This document shows, one piece after another, positions 1-9,460 of a stretch of 64,000 bases of DNA. Where the stretch lies: contig KE993502.1 of the NCBI GenBank assembly GCA_000466585.1, positions 1 through 64,000 on the forward strand, written 5' to 3'. The stretch is from Clostridiales bacterium oral taxon 876 str. F0540 (lineage in GTDB: Bacteria; Bacillota; Clostridia; Clostridiales; Clostridiaceae). The notes under the pieces are model-generated. The model ran no database searches and was not told the DNA's origin. It saw only the letters and a list, made by a program, of their open reading frames with translations. How positions within the stretch are numbered: the first letter of the stretch is position 1; each line of letters starts with the position of its first letter. The translations under genes were made by a program, and so were the position numbers.

Positions 1-215
1 GCCGAAATTTCTCCATTTTATTTTACCACTCACACCATTAGGCAATAACAAATTATTTCATAGTTATCATACTGAAAATACGCTAGATCTTCTTCCATTA
101 GGGATAGATACTTCCTGAAGTCACCTTCATCCTTAAATATATCATTTCTGTGATTTCCTCTAGCTGTTATATGCTAACTTGCTCCAGGATACCAATTTCT
201 TTTTGGCGTTGGCAT
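1..215 (-). pseudogene. Y1 (IS200/RAYT-like) transposase, decayed and cut by the window edge
   Basis: Reading the minus strand from the ATG at 215 gives a start of the REP-associated tyrosine transposase type: MPTPKRNWYPGAS, a stop, then HITARGNHRNDIFKDEGDF and EIICYCLMV. The family reads about 'WYPGAxYHITARGNxRxxIF' and 'YCLMxNHVHLL'. Here a TAG replaces the residue before HITARG, and just after YCLM the frame meets TGA and then TAA, so the HUH metal-binding motif is not encoded. A plausible ribosome site (AAAGAGG) precedes the ATG. The rest lies beyond the left edge. It is a dead transposase relic; its family assignment rests on motif recall only. Confidence 0.75.
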
Positions 216-265
216 AATCAAAACCTCTTTTTTATTCTTGATTATAACCAAATTTCCAAAACTTA

Positions 266-300
266 CACCCTTAGGGTGCTTGCGAAGGGACTGAGCTTGC
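266..300. repeat. Short palindrome next to the transposase relic
   Basis: A perfect CACCC-TTA-GGGTG hairpin (266-278) is followed by two direct copies of GCTTGC (278-283 and 295-300). It lies about 50 bp upstream of the relic's start codon, where REP-like palindromes flank RAYT-type transposases. It could be an old REP-like sequence. It does not match the repeats at 18.4 and 18.9 kb. Confidence 0.3.
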
Positions 301-316
301 TATTTACCTAAAATAA

Positions 317-348
317 ATAAGCAAGTATAGTAATCTATACTTGCTTAT
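317..348 (-). terminator. Terminator of the glycan operon
   Basis: A perfect 14-bp stem (317-330 with 335-348) has a four-base loop. On the minus strand it is followed by a T-rich run (TTATTTATTTT). The stop codon of the last glycosyltransferase (335-337) lies in the stem. This marks the end of the ten-gene glycan operon inside the window. Confidence 0.85.
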
Positions 349-1384
349 GCATTCTAGCAATAGCTGGTTTGTAATCTCCACATAATTTATAGTAATTCAA
401 TGCATCTTCTCTAAACCCTAAACATTCAAATATTACTCCTATATTATATAATGGAAGATATGATGTAATTCCCTCAATTTTTCCTTCACTAAATTCAGTA
501 CATCTTAAAAATATTTCAGCTGATCTCTTAAATTCACCATTATTCATATATATAAGCCCAAGTAAAAATAAAAAATCTGGTGAATTTTTATAATATTGTT
601 CATATTTTATTAGCGTTAAGGCTTCCTTGAACAACTCTAAATTAATTAAAGTATATCCGAAACTCTCAATCAAATCTTCCGCATATTCATAATAGAAATT
701 ATCAACTAATGTTAATGCTGTTTTAAAAGAAGAGTATGCATTCTTAAAGTCTTTTCCCATAAAATAGCTTTTACCCAGTTGGTAATGCAAATATGGATCT
801 TTTGGATTTTCTGTTGCTGCAACATTTAAAAGTTCTATATTCCTTTGAATCTTATTTGTTCTACTTAAAACCTCTTTAGAATACCCAATATGATTTACAA
901 CTAAATCAATACTTTCAGTTTTATAAATGGTATTATCACTGGAAACAATCTGCTCATGAATTATTCCTTCATAATGAAAATAGTTTTTATTAAAGAATCT
1001 ATTTACTCTTTCAATATATTTTTTTACTCCATATTGATCTTCATATTCATTAATTCTCTTAAGTCTACCTACAATTTTGTTATTTTTACTGCTACAAAAT
1101 TCATTAAAATCTTCTTTATTAATACTTTCTACAACTTCATCTGCATCTAAAATCAATATCCAATCACTTGATGCTTTAGATATAGAAAAGTTTCTAGCTT
1201 TAGCAAAATCATTGCACCAAGCAAAGTCATATACCTTATCTGTAAACATTAATGCTATTTCTTTAGTCCTATCTATAGAACCTGTATCTACTATTACTAT
1301 TTCATCTACTACATCCTTAGCACTGCTTAAGCATTTCTCTAAAGTTTCTTCTTCATTTTTTACTATCATGCATAGAGTACACAT
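335..1384 (-). CDS. GT2-family glycosyltransferase with C-terminal TPR repeats (first of three paralogues)
   Basis: Predicted inverting glycosyltransferase (GT-A fold) of 349 residues. The N-terminus has the paralogue signature LCMIVKNEE, then VDTGSIDRT and the metal-binding LDADE. The second half (about 190-340) is helical TPR sequence, including YLHYQLGKSYF. The same layout is found in the bacteriocin S-glycosyltransferase SunS and in Gram-positive protein glycosyltransferases, so a protein acceptor such as flagellin is likely. The open frame extends to 1456, but that overlaps the upstream gene and has no ribosome site; the ATG at 1384 has a GGGGA tract upstream and begins at the conserved block. 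Last gene of the operon. Substrate and acceptor are inferred. Confidence 0.8.
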   Translation of the reverse strand: MCTLCMIVKNEEETLEKCLSSAKDVVDEIVIVDTGSIDRTKEIALMFTDKVYDFAWCNDFAKARNFSISKASSDWILILDADEVVESINKEDFNEFCSSKNNKIVGRLKRINEYEDQYGVKKYIERVNRFFNKNYFHYEGIIHEQIVSSDNTIYKTESIDLVVNHIGYSKEVLSRTNKIQRNIELLNVAATENPKDPYLHYQLGKSYFMGKDFKNAYSSFKTALTLVDNFYYEYAEDLIESFGYTLINLELFKEALTLIKYEQYYKNSPDFLFLLGLIYMNNGEFKRSAEIFLRCTEFSEGKIEGITSYLPLYNIGVIFECLGFREDALNYYKLCGDYKPAIARMHKQV

Positions 1385-1430
1385 CACATTTTTTCCCCAT
1401 TTCTCATTTATGGTTATATTTATATTAATT

Positions 1431-2519
1431 TCATAAAAAATACATGACAGTTTCAAGTATGCCTTCAGTATAATGTCTTAAATAAACTCTGTAATTCTTA
1501 TTGTAGCTTAGAACAAGCTCTGGTATTCTCCAAAAATCTTTTTGGTTATGATACACACAAATAGCCAATTTAGGCTTGTATTTTCTAATTATTTTCTCTG
1601 CCCCAATTAAACTATCATATTCTACTCCTTCTACATCCATTTTTATATATGTAACTTCATCCTCAATAACATCATCCAATTTTACGACACTAATTACATC
1701 CTCTCCATTTTCGGATATAGCACTTTCAGATCCTTTTGTTAAGAACTTTAATTGAGCATTTTCTTTAAACGTTCCTTCATTAAAAAAAATAATATTTTGA
1801 TAATCTTTTAAATTATCTAATGATTTTTCAAAATATAATTTTGATGGTTCAAAATAATAAATTTTTTTGTAGTTTGTACATAACTTAACAAACTGTTCTG
1901 TAGTCTTTCCATCAAACCCACCACAATCAACAAAAGTCTCATTATCTTTTAGGATAATTAAATCATCAAAGTATTGCTTATCTAAATTAAATTTAAAATT
2001 ATTCATCACATCAATATTAAAATTATACCTAAAATCAGTTATGTATTCTAAAGTATCCTTGCTATAATCATCATTTAGAATTTCATATAACCAGTTATAT
2101 TTGTATTTATAATTTTCAATATCATATTGGTTATCATGACAATAATGTATTTTATTTAGCTTTTCCTCAATTAAACATAAATGTAAATAACTTATTACTT
2201 TATAAAATCCTCTATTTTTTAAATTTTGTATTGCAGTAGTTAATTTTCCATCTATAACACATGATATAACAACAACATTTTTATTAGTGATATCATTTAT
2301 TTTTACTACTGGCAAACCTTTGTAAAATTCTCTATCTGAATAATCATCAATAATACCTTCAATTGATAGTTTATTTTCTTTAAGATAATCTATTAATTCA
2401 TCTGCCCATTCATTTATTCCTAATATATACCTCACACTACTTTTCTCATAAAACATATTAATTAAACTCTGATATGAATGTAATATATCATTTTTCTTAT
2501 TTATTATTTTAAAGCACAT
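1431..2519 (-). CDS. FkbM-family SAM-dependent methyltransferase
   Basis: 362 residues in two parts. Residues about 30-110 look like a Rossmann sugar-sensing segment (VRYILGINEWADELI; VVVISC), as often precedes FkbM domains in glycan loci. Residues about 190-350 are the methyltransferase: SAM-binding VDCGGFDGKTTEQF, FEPSKLYFEKSL, and the family block KLDDVI...YIKMDVEGVEYDSL. FkbM enzymes O-methylate sugars and polyketides, so methylation of a glycan hydroxyl is the likely job. AGGAGG lies 8 nt before the ATG. It follows the ATP-grasp gene by 32 bp. The exact substrate cannot be read from sequence. Confidence 0.83.
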   Translation of the reverse strand: MCFKIINKKNDILHSYQSLINMFYEKSSVRYILGINEWADELIDYLKENKLSIEGIIDDYSDREFYKGLPVVKINDITNKNVVVISCVIDGKLTTAIQNLKNRGFYKVISYLHLCLIEEKLNKIHYCHDNQYDIENYKYKYNWLYEILNDDYSKDTLEYITDFRYNFNIDVMNNFKFNLDKQYFDDLIILKDNETFVDCGGFDGKTTEQFVKLCTNYKKIYYFEPSKLYFEKSLDNLKDYQNIIFFNEGTFKENAQLKFLTKGSESAISENGEDVISVVKLDDVIEDEVTYIKMDVEGVEYDSLIGAEKIIRKYKPKLAICVYHNQKDFWRIPELVLSYNKNYRVYLRHYTEGILETVMYFL

Positions 2520-2551
2520 TTTAGTTTCCTCCTATAATTTATTTATTTCTA

Positions 2552-3850
2552 CTAAAGTGCACTCGAATCAATCAAACATTCTACTGCATCTACATCAAAA
2601 ACCGGAATATTACATATCTCTTTCACAGATAATCTTTCCGGAAAATAATTATCAATAAAAACAGCTCTTTTCTTATCTATATATTCTGCCTTCTTTCTGT
2701 CAGGACTAATTACTATAATTTCATCGAAAATATCTTTATTTATACGATATTTCTTGAATGACTCTTCCAAAACATAGGGATGCTTTGTAAGTAGTACAAT
2801 TTTTTTATTTGCATTAATACTCTGATAAACAACTTTCATTAACGTTGTATTTATTTTACCATTTACAATAAGAGTGTCATCATAATCTATGTATAACTTA
2901 TCGTAATCATAATCAAACTTATAACTATTTTTTAAACTCCTATCAAGAGTTAATTTATAATCATTGAACATAATTTTTACATCATATCCCATTGCATCAA
3001 AAAGAGCTAACGCAGCAAAGTTAACTCCAAGTTGCCTATAGAACGCCATAGTTCCTGATTGTCTTACTGAAAATTCCATGAATTTTAATTTTCCTTGTTC
3101 ATCCTCTTTTACTTGAAAGAACCATGCTCCTCGAAGATTAAATCTACTATTTATCTCATTTGCTATTTTTTCAAATTCTTCATTGTTTTCTGCTCTCTCA
3201 GAACGAAAGGTAATTCCTATTGTTATTCTTTCACGTGTACGAGGGCCAACGAATAATAATTCCCCATATCTATTAGTAAAGCAGTCTACTGTATATTCAA
3301 CTCCTGGCAAATATTCAGATATAAGCAAATTGGTTTTTTTTTTCATTATATCATCTAATTCTTGTTTATTATAAGCAATAAACGTACCTTTGCCTCCTGC
3401 CCCTATAAATGGCTTTAAAAAAACTGGATATTTTGTTACTTCACTACTATTTAAGAATACCTTTGGATAAAAGTACATATCTTTTAATATTTCATATGTT
3501 AGTTCCTTATTCTCTGCTATTTTTGCTGTTTCATATGCTGAACAAATTAATTTTGCATTAATTTTATTACTATTTTCTAATAAAAATGTAGCAATTGTAT
3601 CATGAGTTGGTATTATAAAATCAATGCTAAACTTTTTAATTATTTTATTAAATTTAGGTATAAAATTATCATTCGTTATATACAGATCATCTATGTATAG
3701 CCTGTCGATAGGGTAAATAAGCTCGCAATGATCAACTTTCCCTGATGCACCGAAAACATTAAAATGCAAATTATATTTTAATGAATCATAGATGTTTAAA
3801 CCATTCTCTGAACCAGCTGGAAATATTAATACGTTAATTTTTTCTTTCAA
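2552..3850 (-). CDS. ATP-grasp ligase fused to a HAD-like domain
   Basis: Two domains in about 432 residues. Residues about 1-300 are an ATP-grasp ligase: NKELTYEIL, the glycine-rich loop PFIGAGGKGTF, and the acidic FMEFSVRQSG near the metal site. ATP-grasp enzymes join a carboxylate to an amine or thiol through an acyl-phosphate. Residues about 310-430 form a HAD phosphatase-like domain: YIDYDDTLIVNG (motif I), LLTKH (motif II) and VFIDNYFPE (late acidic motif). A TTG at 3850 with GAGGAG ten bases upstream is the best start and overlaps the upstream stop by 17 nt, indicating translational coupling. It may N-acylate an amino sugar; that is inference. Confidence 0.72.
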   Translation of the reverse strand: MKEKINVLIFPAGSENGLNIYDSLKYNLHFNVFGASGKVDHCELIYPIDRLYIDDLYITNDNFIPKFNKIIKKFSIDFIIPTHDTIATFLLENSNKINAKLICSAYETAKIAENKELTYEILKDMYFYPKVFLNSSEVTKYPVFLKPFIGAGGKGTFIAYNKQELDDIMKKKTNLLISEYLPGVEYTVDCFTNRYGELLFVGPRTRERITIGITFRSERAENNEEFEKIANEINSRFNLRGAWFFQVKEDEQGKLKFMEFSVRQSGTMAFYRQLGVNFAALALFDAMGYDVKIMFNDYKLTLDRSLKNSYKFDYDYDKLYIDYDDTLIVNGKINTTLMKVVYQSINANKKIVLLTKHPYVLEESFKKYRINKDIFDEIIVISPDRKKAEYIDKKRAVFIDNYFPERLSVKEICNIPVFDVDAVECLIDSSAL

Positions 3851-4793
3851 ACTTATACAACTCCTCAAAAATATATTTCATATCTTCAATTCTATATCTT
3901 TGATCGCAGGGTAATGGTAAAATATTAGATGCGTAATTATATTCTAAACTATCTTCTGGTACTGCATGTAAAACATTTGTCCATAATGTAGGAATATAAA
4001 TTTTTTTCTTGGCTAACTCTTTTCTAATTTTAGCTCCATCATTTATGTAGAATGGATAAGCAAATGCTCCATCAGGCACATTTAACTTCAATTTATTATA
4101 TTTACTAAGTTTACTATCCAAATATGAATAATTTTCATTCCTTTTTTGCCTAGCCTTCTCATAATCAATTGCACCAAGAATATTATGTGTAAGCTTCGAC
4201 ATATATTTTATCGGCTCTGTTATCAATACCTTTTCATTATTATGAAAATCATCATAGTGTTCTGATGCTAATCCTTCATACCTTCCTAATATATGAATCA
4301 TTCTATCTTTAGAAATATCAGTTTCCAAATCTTCTTTTATATTAATATTTATAGCGAGATACGCTCCATCAGGTACTCCAAAAAATTTTCTACAAGTATA
4401 CAAAGTGTCTATTCCTTGTATTGGTCTTTGAAAAAATGCATGAGTATAATCCATAATTACATTTTTAAATTGCTCCTTAAGGTTAGTAATAAGCATGTCT
4501 GTCAATTGTCCATAATAATTTATAACGTATAAGTACTCATCTTTCTCTAATTTCTTGTTAAAAACAGGTACAAATTTAGAATCTATATTATACATTTCAT
4601 AATCGTAACCATTCATTTTTAGCATGTTGATTATTGAATCACATGTGTAATAAGGAATATACAATTTATTAATATTTCTAGATTTTAAAATATATAAAAG
4701 AGCATTTCTTCCACTATTTAGTGAAATTAAATCTTTATAATACTCATTACTAATTAAGTCATCTAATCCAAAATATCCCCCAATTTCGCTCAT
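3834..4793 (-). CDS. Divergent PLP-dependent aminotransferase-like protein (DegT-related)
   Basis: 319 residues resembling a short, divergent DegT/DnrJ-type PLP enzyme: LNSGRNALLYIL matches the phosphate-binding segment, IPYYTCDSI the following strand, VIMDYTHAF the cofactor Asp/His region, and TCRKFFGVPDGAYL could hold the Schiff-base lysine (K of CRKFF). The family norm is about 370-400 residues, so it is short at the C-terminus. AGGAGG stands 7 nt before the ATG. Its end overlaps the ATP-grasp/HAD gene, suggesting the two products act together. It could be a sugar aminotransferase or a catalytically altered relative; the call rests on motifs only. Confidence 0.62.
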   Translation of the reverse strand: MSEIGGYFGLDDLISNEYYKDLISLNSGRNALLYILKSRNINKLYIPYYTCDSIINMLKMNGYDYEMYNIDSKFVPVFNKKLEKDEYLYVINYYGQLTDMLITNLKEQFKNVIMDYTHAFFQRPIQGIDTLYTCRKFFGVPDGAYLAININIKEDLETDISKDRMIHILGRYEGLASEHYDDFHNNEKVLITEPIKYMSKLTHNILGAIDYEKARQKRNENYSYLDSKLSKYNKLKLNVPDGAFAYPFYINDGAKIRKELAKKKIYIPTLWTNVLHAVPEDSLEYNYASNILPLPCDQRYRIEDMKYIFEELYKFERKN

Positions 4794-4804
4794 AACTTTT
4801 CCTC

Positions 4805-5506
4805 CTAAACTAGCTCATACATTCCAAGTAACTTCTTAATTTCATCTATAGAATTAAACATCATTACATCAATTATTGATAGATTAGGTACAAATTCACA
4901 ATTAAATTGATTATATTTAAGGTCATTAGTGCGCATAAACCTCAAGTCAATTCCATTATAACTAAACTCATCCTTTTTATATAGGTCAATACCTCCTATG
5001 GGATTTATATATATATCCGCTCCTAAAACCTTACATGTTTCCATAACCCTATATTTATTACGTAATGCATGATTCATTTGTATATTGGAAGATATAATAA
5101 TTTCAGTGCTAATATTTAAATATTCTTTAATTTTAATAATAGAGTTATATACGTATTCAAACAGATTCATATTTTCAAAATTTATGCATTTCTCTATAAT
5201 TGGAAAAGCATTTTCAAACTGTGGAGCCTTCTTATATGCGATTTTAATATTATTAAGGATTTTTTTCCTTTCTTCAATACATTTATCAGAAAGGATCCTA
5301 TCTCTAACATCAAGATAATCTGAGTCCTTTTTTATAGAAAGTGAAAAAAGCTTATCCTTACCATCATATAAAATTCTATTTCTTTTAATCCATCCCCCCT
5401 TAGTAAATTGAATATTATCATAGACTACAAATTTATCTACAGAGTTTATTAATTGCCAATAACCTATATACGGAAAAAAATATGGTTGCATTATTCCAAC
5501 TTTCAA
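4805..5506 (-). CDS. WbqC-like family protein
   Basis: 233 residues. The N-terminus VGIMQPYFFPYIGYWQL followed by VVYDNIQFTKGGWIKRN is the hallmark of the WbqC-like family found in O-antigen and flagellin-glycan loci. The histidine-rich catalytic idea for this family is unproven, and its biochemical role is not firmly established; links to amino-sugar modification exist in O-antigen clusters. The start is a TTG preceded by AAAGGTGAT. It sits 11 bp upstream of the PLP enzyme gene, and with the DegT aminotransferase before it forms an amino-sugar sub-block of the operon. Confidence 0.8.
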   Translation of the reverse strand: MKVGIMQPYFFPYIGYWQLINSVDKFVVYDNIQFTKGGWIKRNRILYDGKDKLFSLSIKKDSDYLDVRDRILSDKCIEERKKILNNIKIAYKKAPQFENAFPIIEKCINFENMNLFEYVYNSIIKIKEYLNISTEIIISSNIQMNHALRNKYRVMETCKVLGADIYINPIGGIDLYKKDEFSYNGIDLRFMRTNDLKYNQFNCEFVPNLSIIDVMMFNSIDEIKKLLGMYELV

Positions 5507-5622
5507 TTTATCACCTTTCCATTATTTTATTAGTAGATATTTATGCTATCTTTCATAACAACTTAAATATACTCTATTAATACCAACCTTCTCAGTTTAA
5601 TCATTTCGTATTTCTAACGTAA

Positions 5623-6732
5623 TTAATCATTCCCAAGCATTATATTACATATTCTATCTACATCATCTAGCCTCAAATCACCATATAATGGTAGTGTAAG
5701 GATTCTTTTTGATATATACTGTGCAATAGGCGTCTCGGATGAACTAAATGTGTGTTTATAGCAATCTAAATCAGATGTTAGTGGGTAAAAATACTTCCTT
5801 GGAAAAATATTATTTTTTCTTAACTTTTCACATATATCATTTCGAGTATATCCAAATTTTTTTTCATCAAATACCACAGGAAAGTAAGAATAATTATATT
5901 TAACTTTTTCATTTTCTTTAAGTATTTTAATTCCATCTATACCCGATAGCCACTTTCTATATCTCTCTACTAAAGTTTTTCGTTTTCCTATTTCTTCTTC
6001 TACATGCCTTAAATTACAAATTCCCATAGCTGCTTGGAATTCATTCATTTTTGCGTTACACCCAATTCCATCTACAATTGTCTCTGACTTAATACCAAAA
6101 TTCTTTAAAGTATATAATTCCTTACCAATTTCTTTATTAGAAAATGTGATTGCCCCTCCCTCAATTGTGTTAAAAACTTTTGTAGCGTGAAAACTAAACA
6201 TTGATGCATCCCCAAAGTTACCTATACCAACTTTATCAAATTGTTCACCGAAAGCATGTGCTGCATCATATATTACTTTTATATCATACTTTTTAGCTAT
6301 CCTGTTGATTTGTTCAACATCACATATATTTCCATAAACATGAACCGGAAGTATTGCACAAGTTTTATCTGTTATAAGGCTCTCAATTTTTGATACATCA
6401 ATAGTATAATCATCTATATTTATATCGCAAAAAACAGGTGTTAAACCATTTCTAATAATTGCATGAGTTGTTGACACAAAGGTAAAAGGAGTTGTAATTA
6501 CTTCTCCTTTTAAATTCATAGCTTGGAGCAATAACTCTAATGCTAGATGTCCATTAGTAAATAATGAAATATTATCAACGTCTAAATACTCTAATAATTT
6601 TTTTTCTAAACTATTATGTAGCTCCCCCATATTTGTCATCCATGACGTATCCCATATGCGTTTAATTTCATCAAAATACTCCTCCATTGAAGGCATTGAT
6701 GCTTTGGTTACTAGAATATTCTTTGAATTCAT
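5623..6732 (-). CDS. DegT/DnrJ/EryC1/StrS aminotransferase (nucleotide-sugar aminotransferase)
   Basis: 369 residues, normal for the family. It transfers an amino group, usually from glutamate, to a keto nucleotide sugar using PLP. Visible features are FTNGHLALELLLQ (phosphate loop), TTPFTFVSTTHAI, VIYDAAHAFG (Asp for the PLP ring nitrogen) and the Schiff-base lysine in FSFHATKVFNTIEGG. The frame extends to 6798, but the ATG at 6732 has GGAAG upstream and begins next to the conserved N-terminus. No dehydratase or epimerase for the keto-sugar precursor is in the window, so the pathway must be completed elsewhere. About 115 bp gaps flank it on both sides. Confidence 0.88.
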   Translation of the reverse strand: MNSKNILVTKASMPSMEEYFDEIKRIWDTSWMTNMGELHNSLEKKLLEYLDVDNISLFTNGHLALELLLQAMNLKGEVITTPFTFVSTTHAIIRNGLTPVFCDINIDDYTIDVSKIESLITDKTCAILPVHVYGNICDVEQINRIAKKYDIKVIYDAAHAFGEQFDKVGIGNFGDASMFSFHATKVFNTIEGGAITFSNKEIGKELYTLKNFGIKSETIVDGIGCNAKMNEFQAAMGICNLRHVEEEIGKRKTLVERYRKWLSGIDGIKILKENEKVKYNYSYFPVVFDEKKFGYTRNDICEKLRKNNIFPRKYFYPLTSDLDCYKHTFSSSETPIAQYISKRILTLPLYGDLRLDDVDRICNIMLGND

Positions 6733-6913
6733 ATATACACTTCCATTCAAATTAAATTTACTCTTTATATACAATAAAAGAATTTTTCTATTATTCAATC
6801 CATAATTTATGTCACTTAATTTATAAATAAATCATAATTTTTCCGATTTTAATTTAAATACAACTTCTTTTACTATACTAATGGTATCTCATTACGTTGC
6901 TTTATGTTTCTTA

Positions 6914-9454
6914 TCAATTATCCATAATAATATCTCTAATAAATTTAGAGTTCCTTGAAATAATTTTTTCTTTTAATTCAAAATCTATATCTTCATTTTC
7001 TATAACATAATCATTTAGCTGATTTACTAGTATATTAAAGTATCTATTTAAAATTTTTCTATATTCATATTTGTTAATAATACCTCTTTTAAAACTATTC
7101 TCAATTAAATCTCCCCAAGAAAGAACACCTTCAATATAAACTTTTGGCATATATGTGCTTTGATCTGGGTGAATTCTAAAATAACTAAGCACATCTGAAA
7201 TATAAACCAAATCCCCATATTCAAGCAAAGTGAACCAATTAGCTACATCAGCAATTCCCCAAAATTTAACTTCATTAAAATACCCATAAAACCCTTTTCT
7301 TAAGTATTTCTTTTTAAATAAAACAGTTGTAGGTTCTCCTATACAATTTATAAGGTTTGTAACTACATATCTACTAATTTCACGTCCACTAATTATAGTA
7401 TTATTATTAAATAATCTACTAAATGCACCCTTTAATTCTATTTTTCCACCATTTATATCGATAGGTTGTCTTACAGATGTGACCATGGTTATGTTAGGAT
7501 TTTCCATAAAACACTTCATCATAATTTCAATTTTACGTGGATCAAAAACATCATCATGATTCAAATAATTAACGTATTCACCATTACTTTTCAGTAAACA
7601 TTTAACATGATTTTTATATCCATAATCCATTTCATGCAGATCATTTTTGAAATAAGTTATATTATTATATTTTTGCAAGTATGGTTTTACAAACCTTTCC
7701 ACCTCGTCATTAGTGCTATCATCACCAATTATAATCTCAATATTTGAATATGTTTGATTAATAGCACTCTCTAATGCCTCTTTCAAATATTTTGTTTGAT
7801 TATATGCCGGTATAAGTATACTTACTAGTGGCAACCTATTAATATCTTCTACATAACTATTATCGGAAAATTCTTTTTTTAAAAGCTTTTTAAATACATT
7901 ACAATTTTTTCTAAGCTCATCTATTTTCTCTATAAACTCCTCTTTTATCCCTATATTATCAAAATAATTGACTACACCTTCACAGTATTTTAGACTAGAG
8001 GATAGTCCTATATTAAAATCTTCATCTTCAATTAAAAATCCTTTTTCTCTAGCTGTTAGAACTTGGTGAGCATAATCTAGTGCTCCTAAGATTTTCATTT
8101 TATCAGAAGCTAATTGCTGATTATCATGGATTCTAAAGTAACTTAAAACCTCATTAATAAAAATTACGTTTCCTTTAGATAATAGGTTAAACCATACTGC
8201 TTGATCTACATTACAACCATATTTTCTATCATTGTATACTCCAAATGGTTCTTCTAATTTATTTTTTCTAAATAAAACAGTAGTAGGTTCTCCTATGAAG
8301 TTATAATTAGTTTTAAGCATAAGATTTCCGAATTCTGTACCATTCAATACTGTATTTTCCTTAAATATAATATCAGTTTTTCCAAATACACTACCAATGT
8401 TACCACTATTATCAAGAATAGCTCTATGAGAGGTTACTAATGAAATATCTTCTTTATAATCTTCTAAAAACCATCTCATCATTTTTTCTATTTTTTGATT
8501 TTCAAATAAATCATCATCCATTAAGTAATTTATAAATTCTCCACCAGCCATATTGAATAACTTTATATCATTTTCAAATTGTCCTAAGTTTTCCTCATTG
8601 CGATAGTATTTTATATTATCATATTTATCTATATAATTTTCATCAACCAATTTTTCTGTTTCGTTATTTGAACTATCATCGCCTATTATTATCTCAATAT
8701 TTCTATAGGTTTGATTTAGTGCGCTTTCTAGAGCTAATTTAAAATAATCTGGTCTGTTATAGGTTGGTATAAGAATACTAACTAAAGGAAATATTAATCT
8801 AGAATATTCATCTAAAAATGCATTTCTATACTTTTCATAACCATTAGCGGTATTAACTCCCCCACAATCATGCATACACCAAGGTCTTTCTTGCTTAGGT
8901 ATTACCACTTTGTATTCTTTTAAAGTAAATTCTACACTTTGAGAAACATCATAAAAATGCCATCCATCAAATATATCTTCTCGCCAAGGTAAATCATATT
9001 GAGTAATCATGATTAATCCATCAATTGCTTTTACTTCTTCATAAATATTTTTAACTTCGTTAAATGCTAAAAGTTCCATAATTTCCTCATGGTTTTCATA
9101 CACTTTTCCATAAGTATGTGCAGATTCCCACCAAACTCCATTAGAGGGTATTACTTTAGTACCTGTTACACCTATAATTCCTATTTTTTCACTGCTGCTA
9201 AATACCTTTAACATATCAAACAAAAAATTTTTATTTACAACAAATGTATCTTGATGAAGATATACTTTATATTTAGCATCGCTGCTATGCATTGCTTCAT
9301 TATAACCAGAAGTCATACTCATAGCACCTTTTACCCCTCTAAACTCTATTTCATAGCCTTCTGGTATATTCAAGCTTCCTATATATTTTAGATTTTCATC
9401 ATATAAGGTATCATCATTTACACAGGTTATAAAACATATTTTATTATTATTCAT
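6914..9454 (-). CDS. Triple-module glycosyltransferase with two duplicated GT2 domains
   Basis: 846 residues with three GT-like modules. Residues about 1-215 form an N-terminal glycosyltransferase-like module (CFITCVNDD; KVYLHQDTFV; DGWHFYDVSQSVEF). Residues about 225-460 (SILIPTYNRPDYFK, NYLMDDDLF) and about 545-780 (SILIPAYNQTKYLK, NYLNHDDVFD) are two GT2 domains copied from one another: both keep IEIIIGDDS, GEPTTVLF and VLSYFRIH. GGAG precedes the ATG by nine bases. It likely adds two or three sugars in order, as chain-building polysaccharide synthases do; acceptor unknown. It is separated from the preceding gene's stop by 6 bp. Confidence 0.8.
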   Translation of the reverse strand: MNNNKICFITCVNDDTLYDENLKYIGSLNIPEGYEIEFRGVKGAMSMTSGYNEAMHSSDAKYKVYLHQDTFVVNKNFLFDMLKVFSSSEKIGIIGVTGTKVIPSNGVWWESAHTYGKVYENHEEIMELLAFNEVKNIYEEVKAIDGLIMITQYDLPWREDIFDGWHFYDVSQSVEFTLKEYKVVIPKQERPWCMHDCGGVNTANGYEKYRNAFLDEYSRLIFPLVSILIPTYNRPDYFKLALESALNQTYRNIEIIIGDDSSNNETEKLVDENYIDKYDNIKYYRNEENLGQFENDIKLFNMAGGEFINYLMDDDLFENQKIEKMMRWFLEDYKEDISLVTSHRAILDNSGNIGSVFGKTDIIFKENTVLNGTEFGNLMLKTNYNFIGEPTTVLFRKNKLEEPFGVYNDRKYGCNVDQAVWFNLLSKGNVIFINEVLSYFRIHDNQQLASDKMKILGALDYAHQVLTAREKGFLIEDEDFNIGLSSSLKYCEGVVNYFDNIGIKEEFIEKIDELRKNCNVFKKLLKKEFSDNSYVEDINRLPLVSILIPAYNQTKYLKEALESAINQTYSNIEIIIGDDSTNDEVERFVKPYLQKYNNITYFKNDLHEMDYGYKNHVKCLLKSNGEYVNYLNHDDVFDPRKIEIMMKCFMENPNITMVTSVRQPIDINGGKIELKGAFSRLFNNNTIISGREISRYVVTNLINCIGEPTTVLFKKKYLRKGFYGYFNEVKFWGIADVANWFTLLEYGDLVYISDVLSYFRIHPDQSTYMPKVYIEGVLSWGDLIENSFKRGIINKYEYRKILNRYFNILVNQLNDYVIENEDIDFELKEKIISRNSKFIRDIIMDN

Positions 9455-9460
9455 CTTGAG

